DNA of 64,000 nucleotides from Cymbidium sinense (taxonomy: Eukaryota; Streptophyta; Magnoliopsida; Asparagales; Orchidaceae), in NCBI GenBank assembly GCA_021442155.1, contig JAKCPB010000334.1, forward strand, positions 124,001 to 188,000, read 5' to 3'. Below the pieces are notes generated by a model that was given only the letters and a program-made list of their open reading frames with translations, searched no databases and was not told where the DNA came from. This document shows, piece after piece, positions 57,600-64,000 of this stretch. A program made the position numbers and the translations under genes. The number at the start of each line of letters is the position of its first letter. Positions within the stretch are counted from its first letter, which is position 1.

Positions 57600-59930
57600 G
57601 ATCTAAGGGATCAAACATGCATTGGACATGACATGTGAGGGGTCTATGTTGAGGGCATAAAAGAGGAAAATCTATTGGTGATAAGGTTTGAATTTGATTT
57701 GATTATATGATTTATGGAAAAAGATCTGGAAAAAAAATCTATAATCCACGATTAAGTTGAATCAACTTTAATTTATTTTTAATTGATGTGAGGCATATCT
57801 AGAGATATGGATCAAGTCCATTGGGATCGGTATGTGAACCTTCCACTAGAAGCGAGGTTCTATCTGGGGATTGAGATTTGAGTTTGATTTCATAGATTTG
57901 TTTGGGGATGTATTCATTGGGGATAAGAGTTTAGTTGGATTTATTTGATTTAGACATTACTTAGGGAGTTGGTTTAATTTGGCTCCACTGGGGAGCTGAT
58001 TTTGAATTTGATTTATTTGTTTGAATTATTTATATATGATTTGGGGCTCCACCAGGAAGAAGGGTATAATATAACTCCACTGAGGAAAATTAGATTGGGT
58101 TTTATTTAATCTAAGTTAATGTATGGACCCTATCATTGTGTGATGGACCCACGAGAAGGGAATTAACTTGACCACCCAGTTTACAAATCGAAAGGGATAG
58201 TCTACTGGTTGTGGGGTAGGGCTAGCCAACCTAAGGGGTTGCCTTTTGGTGTGCAATGGCTATGCTAAGAAGAAGGCATAGTAGACTTACATCTTTCAAA
58301 GTGAGGAACAACCACTGGGGTGACCTATTGGATGCACAATTCGAACGTAGGGTGACTCTTGAGTGAATATAGTTGGGACTTATATCAACTCAAAAGTCAT
58401 TAATTTTATCTTAATTTCATGTGATTTGATATGGTTTATTTGGTTTAGTTTGATTTTTAATTGAGGGAATATATCTTTGGGGATGTGAGATCAAATTTGA
58501 TAGATTTAATTGGACCATAATGGGTCAATGGATGGACCGAAGGAAGGTCGACTTTTCCTACCAGATTTATAAATCCAAAGGGATAGTCTACTTGTGGGTA
58601 GAGCTAGCCAACCTAAGGGGTTGCCTTTTGTATAATGGTGCTAGGAAGAAGCGTAAAAACATCTTCTAAAGCCTTTGGGTGACCTATTGGTAATAAATCA
58701 AACCCAACTTAGAGGTGACTACTGAAGTGTGCTGGGACTTATATCAACTCAAGAGTAGTCAGCGATTCCATAGGTAGTTTTCTAACATAAAGATAGATGT
58801 GCTTGGGAAAAGGTACAGGGTGTCCTCCTAATCCATAAGTGAATATATATTTTGTTTATATGTTTATGTGGACCATGTTGGTGTGAGGGACCACAAAGAG
58901 AGCTATGTTGGCCTTAACCTATCTCAATTTCTGACCAAGGGAGAATCGCATCCACAAAATGGATTCTCCAACCATAAGGGTGGTTTTAGAAAGGGGAACT
59001 ATCAATTGATAGTAACCCGTTTGTATCTAAATGGGGTCGAAAGGATGTGATCCAAATATAGTGCCCATAGGCGAGTCTAGGGGAATTATCGAGCCTAAAA
59101 GAAATCCTATAGGTGTATGATGGCCAACTCAAGGGAAAGCATAAGACATCTACCATGAGTGGTGTATCCTGAGTGAACCTAAGGTGTATTCGTCAACATG
59201 AGTGGTGTATTCATTCATAGTGATATAACCAACCTAAGGTGCCCATCATTGTACAATGATCAATCTAAAAAGAAAGCATGTAGGCTTACAACTTTTTGAG
59301 TGGAACTAATCATCTGGATAGTCTATCATTGGTGGCCAAATATATGACCTAGAGTGACTACTAAGTGGGAGCCCAGAGGAAGGGGCTGAGACTTGAAGTC
59401 AGAGAGAAGGAGCCACTAGGAGACTTATCCTAAACCTCAAATATACTCGACCATCGATGTACAAAGGCTAATCTAAGAAGAAAGTGTAGAGACTCACATC
59501 CTCTTAAATGAAGCCAACATGAGGTAGCTTACAGCATGCAGTAAGGACTACCAAACTAACAGGGCAGTTTTTGATGTGTAGTGTCCAAGTAAAGAAGGAA
59601 AGTGTATCAGACTAACATCCTCCAAAGCATGAAAACCATTGGGGTGACACACTAGTAAAGCACAACCGACTTAGAGCATCTAGTGTTCCATTAGGCATTA
59701 TCTCAACTCAGTAGCGAGATAAAAGATATGTGTTTATTTTATATGTTTGTGTAGTTTATGTTTGTATGTGTGATGAAGGATAGGATGCTACTAGTTCCTT
59801 ACACCTACCCTAAACACAATATTGTGGATTCACAAACAAGAATACTTTCAACATGGATGAGATTGAATTTGAAATGGAATTTCATTGATGATAATTATTT
59901 TCAAACATGATTTATAATATTTCTTTAAGT
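57600..59930 (-). other. G2 3' non-coding region with diverged tandem units
   Basis: Counterpart of 34,918-37,400. Unit starts recur near 58,120, 58,511 and 58,866 with AAGGGATAGTCTAC, AGAGCTAGCCAACCTAAGG and GTGACCTATTGG phrases. The shorter spacing than in G1 comes from deletions. Later units with GGAAAG and ACTAACATCC follow to about 59,700. I see no gene. Confidence 0.62.
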
Positions 59931-60900
59931 AGAGCCCATTGATTGGAAGCATTGGGTGCTCTCCTTATGATTAATAAGGCGATAAGATCCTCCTTGGTAG
60001 GCCTTCTCTATGGAAAAGGGCCTTCCCATGTGGGTTCAAACATGCCTCCCATCTTACGATGGGCAACAATTGTCTCCATAAAATTAAAATAAGCTCTCCT
60101 ACTTGAAAAGCTCTAGACAACTTGTTGTGAGTTTGAATCATTTTAGCTTTGTACAATTAGAGGTTTTGGCATGCGCAAATGTCTCCTCCAAACCTTAGAG
60201 CTCTTCTAACCCCAACTTGGCATTCTTGTTATCTTGCTGATATCCTTAGTGATGGGTGTTGGACTTAATAGTAGAAACGACTTTGGACCCATACACTAAG
60301 GAGAAAAGGGAGTTGGAGTTCTATATGTGGCATGGTAGGCCCACAAGGCTTCAACTAAATGCTCATGCCACTATCGCATGTTATTGTCAAGTGTCTTCTT
60401 TTAGTATTTGAATGAGAGTTTTTTGAAGGCTTCTAAGTGGTTTGCCCTGTAGTTGATGGTAGAATATCTCCAATCTATGTTGTGTCTTGAAAAGTTGTTG
60501 ATCTCGGTGCTCTTGAATGTTGTACCATTATTAGATATAATTTGTTGAGACACCTTGAACCTATATACGATATGATTCCTAAAAAAATGTAGCACATGAT
60601 GAGTTGTGACATCTCTGAGCAGAATCTCCTTCATGCATTTGGAAAAGTAGTCAGTAGCAGCTAAGATGAACCAATGACCCTTGGAAAAGGAGGATCAATC
60701 AGACCCACTATGTCGATACCCCAACACTCGAATGGCCATGAGGCCAATGTAGGATGAAGAATGTTGGGTGGTTTGTGTAAGACCATACTGTGCATTTGAC
60801 ATTGGTGGCATCGCCTACCCATATCCACAAAATCTTTGATCATCGGATTAGTATCCAAGTCTCTTGATCTTGGGTTTCATCTTTGGACGAATGGTTGGCT
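59930..60900 (-). pseudogene. Integrase (G2), broken
   Basis: Frame 60,661-60,858 holds GRRCHQCQMHSMVLHKPPN, the CxxC half of the N-terminal zinc-binding motif, and LASWPFECWGIDIVGLI with the first catalytic Asp. LAATDYFSKCMKEILL and VYRFKVSQQIISNNGTTF follow (to about 60,520); the second catalytic Asp of (T/F)DNG is Asn here, whereas G1 keeps Asp. ENIL/EAFKKL remnants follow, with the catalytic Glu region at about 60,420. The C-terminal part (59,971-60,156) reads MYKAKMIQTHNKLSRAFQVG and ends LFHREGLPRRI. Frameshifts separate the three parts. Confidence 0.78.
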
Positions 60901-61319
60901 CCACATAATCTGAGTGTACCTCACGATCTTATGGGCTTACTTATCTAAATAATGTAACCACATATGATCGAAAGACTGCATGTACAAGAAACCATCCACA
61001 AGAGCATAGGAAAGTGCTCTCAACTTCATCTGATGGGCTTGGGACTTCTCTTGAGGCAATTTTCCTTTATTTAAGTAATCCATGAATGGTTGCCTCCAAT
61101 CTAACTCTTTGTCTTTCTTGAAAATAAAAACCTCTCCTTTGAGAGAGTACTTTTTTATGAGTTCAATCTCATAAGGGATAGGACTTATCTATTTTGGACC
61201 TTTATTGATATGGACTCATCATCCTCAACATGCCAACTCCTTGGAAAGATTGGCTAAAGCATATGCTACACATTCTCTTATCGAGGAATCTTATAAATGG
61301 TAACCTAGGATTTGGGCCA

Positions 61320-61650
61320 ATAACTCCATGGTGTACTTATGGTAGTGATGGAGCTTGGGCTTTATAACCTTATAGGACCCAATTTGGTTAATAATAGAGA
61401 ATCACGAAGATGTTGATGTTCTAGATGCTTAGAGTACAACTAACTCGACCAATCAAGCCTCTTATTCTTCATTGTTGGGGCAAGGATTGGATAGATGATA
61501 ATCTCATCAGATCGATCGAGTTAAGAGAACTATTCCTACCCTATTTTTTTGGAATAGTAGATTGTGGTTCTTCTCCTCTTTGAGAAGAAGATGCACCATC
61601 AAAGTACATCTCCCGATGGTGAATGCTAGTATCCCTAACTTCATGATTTG
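61320..61650 (-). pseudogene. Additional Tat-type RNase H domain (G2), broken
   Basis: Counterpart of the 40,355-40,693 domain. HHREMYFDGASSS with the first Asp is readable at about 61,590-61,625. The Glu-containing segment is scrambled, and the FGDSQ motif is lost through a small deletion (G1 has CTTCGGGGATTC on the coding strand, this copy CTTCGTGATTC). The end KAQAPSLP matches the KPKLHHYHK stretch of G1 only by position. Confidence 0.65.
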
Positions 61651-61899
61651 TTAATCGGGGAGATCATCACTAAATCGAGAGTCAGCAAGAAGTGGGTGTA
61701 CTGCTGAGAAATCTGCTAGCATTTTTCCTTTCACTGCATGGAGGGGTACGAAGGTAATGTCAAAATGTGAGAAGATCATGGACTATCATACCAACCATCT
61801 GGATAGCATCAGCCATTTCATGAGATACTGTAGTGGATTGATCCTAGAGATTAAGTTGACCTTATGAGGAAGCATGTAGTGCTATAGCTTTTGGGATGT

Positions 61900-62520
61900 A
61901 AAGATTAAAGCTAGGCAATGCTTTTCAATGAGTGGATAATTAGCCTCAGCAGGGATTAGATGATAGTTGGTAGTAGAGTGTTTTTTTTTCCTTTTGTATT
62001 AGCTTGGGTCAACAAAGCACCAAGGAGTCATCTAATGTAGTAGTGTAAAGTATGAGCAGCTTGCGGGATAGGGGTTGCTAGAACTAGATGTTTGTCAAGA
62101 TGAATGAGTTTGTCAAAGATTGAGTCATAACTTTCTGGTATGTAGCATTTTTATGGTTGAAATGGCATGACCTTATAAATAGATTTTGATCGGGGTTCTA
62201 AAAGTAGTGTTTCTTTCATCTTAGGGCCATCTTTATTTGGTTATATCTAGATGAGCCATCCATGAAAGAGAAGACTGCATGAGATAAGGCAATGTTCATC
62301 ATTAGCTTTGAGATTGGTAGTGGAAATTTGTATTTTGGAAATGCCTTATTTAAATCCCTAAAATCGACGTATATGTGAATTTGGCCATTATTTTTCTTAA
62401 CTAGGATGACGCTGGCTAACCAGGTAGGGTATTTTCTTCTGGATGAAGCCAACATCGATCAATTTCTTGACTTCAAAAATGACCTATTATTTTATGTCTA
62501 ATTGCATGCATCTCGTAGCT
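61900..62520 (-). pseudogene. Reverse transcriptase and ordinary RNase H region (G2), internally deleted
   Basis: Frame 62,216-62,455 reads YPTWLASVILVKKNNGQIHI, VDFRDLNKAFPKYKFPLPI and FSFMDGSSRYNQIKMA: RT motifs 1-3 with the first catalytic Asp. Immediately leftward, near 62,090, the sequence jumps to the ordinary RNase H start (CTAGTTCTAGCAACCCC on the coding strand). The YVDD box, thumb and connection seen in G1 are therefore deleted. The RNase H piece (61,930-62,080) is weakly readable. Confidence 0.75.
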
Positions 62521-63688
62521 TGCTTGATAGGATTAGAAGTAGGCTTTATTTCTAGTTTATGGACACACATTAGTAGCCAATCCATCTTCATAACTCCATG
62601 CAAGTCCTTAAACTTCAACTAAGTCATTGGTTTTAATTTCATTCAACAAAGCGTGTATGTCGTGATCTTCTTAAGTTCTTAAGTTGACTTCCTTGAGCTT
62701 CGATGGTTGACTTGATCTCTTCTTCAAACTGGTGATGCATCTTTGACTTCAAAATCATCGATCATCTAAAGTTTTTAAGCATACTCCTCATATGATTTAA
62801 GGTGATTTGAAAAAAAGATTCCAAATGATTGGTGATGACTAAGCGTAATTGTCATCATCGACTAGACCTACTAGTCAGTCTTGATTGAGAGCTTTTGCAT
62901 TTGTTCTTCATATTCTTTTGATGTAGTCGACCTATGCTTTGACCAAGTATATGGGATTAACACTTTCTTTGCTAAATTATGAAAATAAGGAAAGTACCAA
63001 TCAAAAGGTAATTTTATTAAATCTTTATATGAGTCATACTCAAGTTTTACAATAACTTCTTGACATGAAGACGATGCTCCCAAAAAGAACCTCTGAGTCT
63101 TCACAGCTGTGGTTGACTTAAGGGATTCCTTAACTACCAAACATCAGCTTTTTGAGAGGAAAGTGGGGTTAGAGCTAAGGCTCCCAATTGATGCCAAACT
63201 ATTTCACATATAGGTTTAGATACACTTATGCTTTGCTTTGGAGCCCGGTCTTCATTGTTATCTGACTCAAGTGTCACCTCCAAGGGAATCTACTGAAGAG
63301 CTAGGGGTGCTAACTATATAAGACTCATCCTATGAACTAGATTCTAAGTCTATATGGATAGCGTGTACTCTTGGTAGACATATCTTCTATTGGGTAATAA
63401 AAGGTTTTCCACCCATGGGATTACCTCTGAACTGGCCTCTTTCTCTACCTGGTGTAGGTCTGGTCATCCTACTCATATGTTTGAATGGAGTAATGAACTG
63501 TGGGTGGAATCTAATGTTAGGCTCCACTTTCTCCTCCAAGTCTATTTTTGCTTCTTTTTATTTTATTTTTTTCTTTTCTCTTTTCTCTTCTTTTTTCTTT
63601 TTCTCTTTCTTTTTCTTTTTCTTATTCTTTTTCTTTTATTTTCTCTTTTATTTTTTCTTTTTCTCTTTCTTTTTTTTTCTTTTTCTTT
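62521..63688 (-). pseudogene. Protease-RT linker (G2), broken
   Basis: Frame 62,871-63,140 gives VVKESLKSTTAVKTQRFFLG, then ASSSCQEVIVKLEYDSYKDL and IKLPFDWYFPYFHNLAKKVL, matching the linker pieces of G1 and better preserved here. Other pieces (near 62,640-62,730) correspond to the INLGT..DPRP region but are shifted. The polypyrimidine tract 63,545-63,706 lies within this segment and encodes the Lys/Glu-rich spacer. Confidence 0.65.
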
Positions 63689-63706
63689 TTATTTTATTTT
63701 TATGTT
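63545..63706 (-). repeat. Polypurine coding microsatellite (Lys/Glu linker), G2, expanded
   Basis: About 160 bases of TTTTTC/TTTTCT on the + strand, roughly twice the length of the same tract in G1 (43,021-43,107). Open frames rich in Phe and Ser on the + strand across this tract are artefacts of the pyrimidine run. Confidence 0.75.
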
Positions 63707-63999
63707 TTGGCCAAGTTCACGAGAATAGACTTGTAGATTTTGAGGTAGGTAGTAAGCCGCATCCTCATATATGCCAACCTCATGAACTATAAATGTCTTG
63801 GGATCTCCTTTGACATAGTAGATGACCCCACCTCTCACAAACTTCATATATTGATGTAAAGAGGATGGAACTATATTGTTCTCATGTATCCATGGTCTCC
63901 CAAACAAAGCATTGAAAAATGTATCTAAGTTTATAATGTGAACCTTGGCATCGGCCTTCCAATCATCTATCTCTAAGGGCAACACTATGGAGCCTAAGG
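63689..63999 (-). pseudogene. Protease end region (G2), partial at window edge
   Basis: A frame reads MLPLEIDDWKADAKVHIINL, then DTFFNALFGRPWIHENNIVP and SSLHQYMKFVRGGVIYYV. GRPWIHE with the following PS(S/T)LHQ..KF is the conserved segment just after the aspartic protease core in Tat-type elements. It continues into DAAYYLPQNLQVYSRELGQ before the Lys/Glu tract. The active-site Asp would lie beyond the window edge. The frame is intact over this stretch, unlike G1. Confidence 0.78.
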
Positions 64000-64000
64000 C

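Larger units (their letters stand above)
57591..64000 (-). mobile_element. Ty3/gypsy retrotransposon G2, Tat-type pol, runs off the window
   Basis: Second copy of the element seen at 34,918-43,391, in the same orientation and domain order: protease region at the right end, Lys/Glu linker, RT, two RNase H regions, integrase, and a repeat-rich 3' region. It lacks the internal 1.53 kb duplication and the 1.28 kb LINE fragment of G1. It also lacks about 0.38 kb of RT (junction near 62,090, where the counterpart of about 41,125-41,505 is missing) and carries many short deletions. It is inactive. The right side is cut by the window inside the protease region. Confidence 0.82.

Noticed and set aside
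63390..63792. Phe/Ser-rich + strand frames over the polypyrimidine tract (also 42,819-43,187)
   Set aside because: Shadows of the Lys/Glu coding tract on the - strand, which continues conserved protease-region sequence.

Overview
The window looks like repeat-rich nuclear DNA of a land plant, probably an angiosperm. Three things suggest this: long tracts of degenerate CCCTAAA (the plant TTTAGGG telomere motif), LINEs of the plant type (ORF1 with a DUF4283-like domain and zinc knuckle; ORF2 with endonuclease, RT, zf-RVT and RNase H), and Ty3/gypsy pol remnants of the plant Tat type with two RNase H regions. The species cannot be named from sequence alone. I see no intact host gene, tRNA, rRNA, CRISPR array or bacterial-type regulatory site. 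Every recognisable coding region is broken.

Layout: 1-5,530 is LINE copy A (+), cut at its 5' side by the window and missing its RT core. 5,531-16,330 is telomere-like array 1. 16,331-23,592 is LINE copy B (+), more complete but dead. 23,593-32,150 is array 2. 32,150-33,620 is an AT-rich repeat block. 33,640-34,917 holds the RNase H end of a different LINE. 34,918-43,391 is Tat-type gypsy copy G1 (coding on -), with its repeat-rich 3' region on the left and an internal 1.53 kb tandem duplication. 43,392-48,290 is non-coding: a tandemly duplicated TTGACC-rich segment, then AT-rich DNA. 48,291-56,005 is array 3. 56,006-57,590 is a second AT-rich block. 57,591-64,000 is gypsy copy G2 (-), which runs off the window.

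The most interesting structure is in the three telomere-like arrays. They are not plain interstitial telomere repeats. They appear to be modules of roughly 0.8-1.3 kb that reuse the same parts in the same order: a CCCTAAA-like tract, in some modules a 3' fragment of a glycine-rich gene ending in a short poly(A), another CCCTAAA tract, a long A-rich AATAAA/CCTAAA tract with almost no G, and a conserved junction containing TTTACTTAATTT. Six fragments with part of the glycine-rich body and five tail-only relics are visible. Four consecutive modules at 6.4-9.4 kb keep a clean period near 0.9 kb.

Duplication dominates the window. LINE A and B share at least three in-frame stops and missing zinc ligands, so they probably descend from one already dead element. 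The stretch from the last glycine-rich fragment through the AT-rich block into the gypsy element occurs twice (31.5-43.4 kb and 55.3-64 kb). Copies differ by many short indels, so some of the degeneration could be uncorrected long-read error. That alternative should be excluded first.
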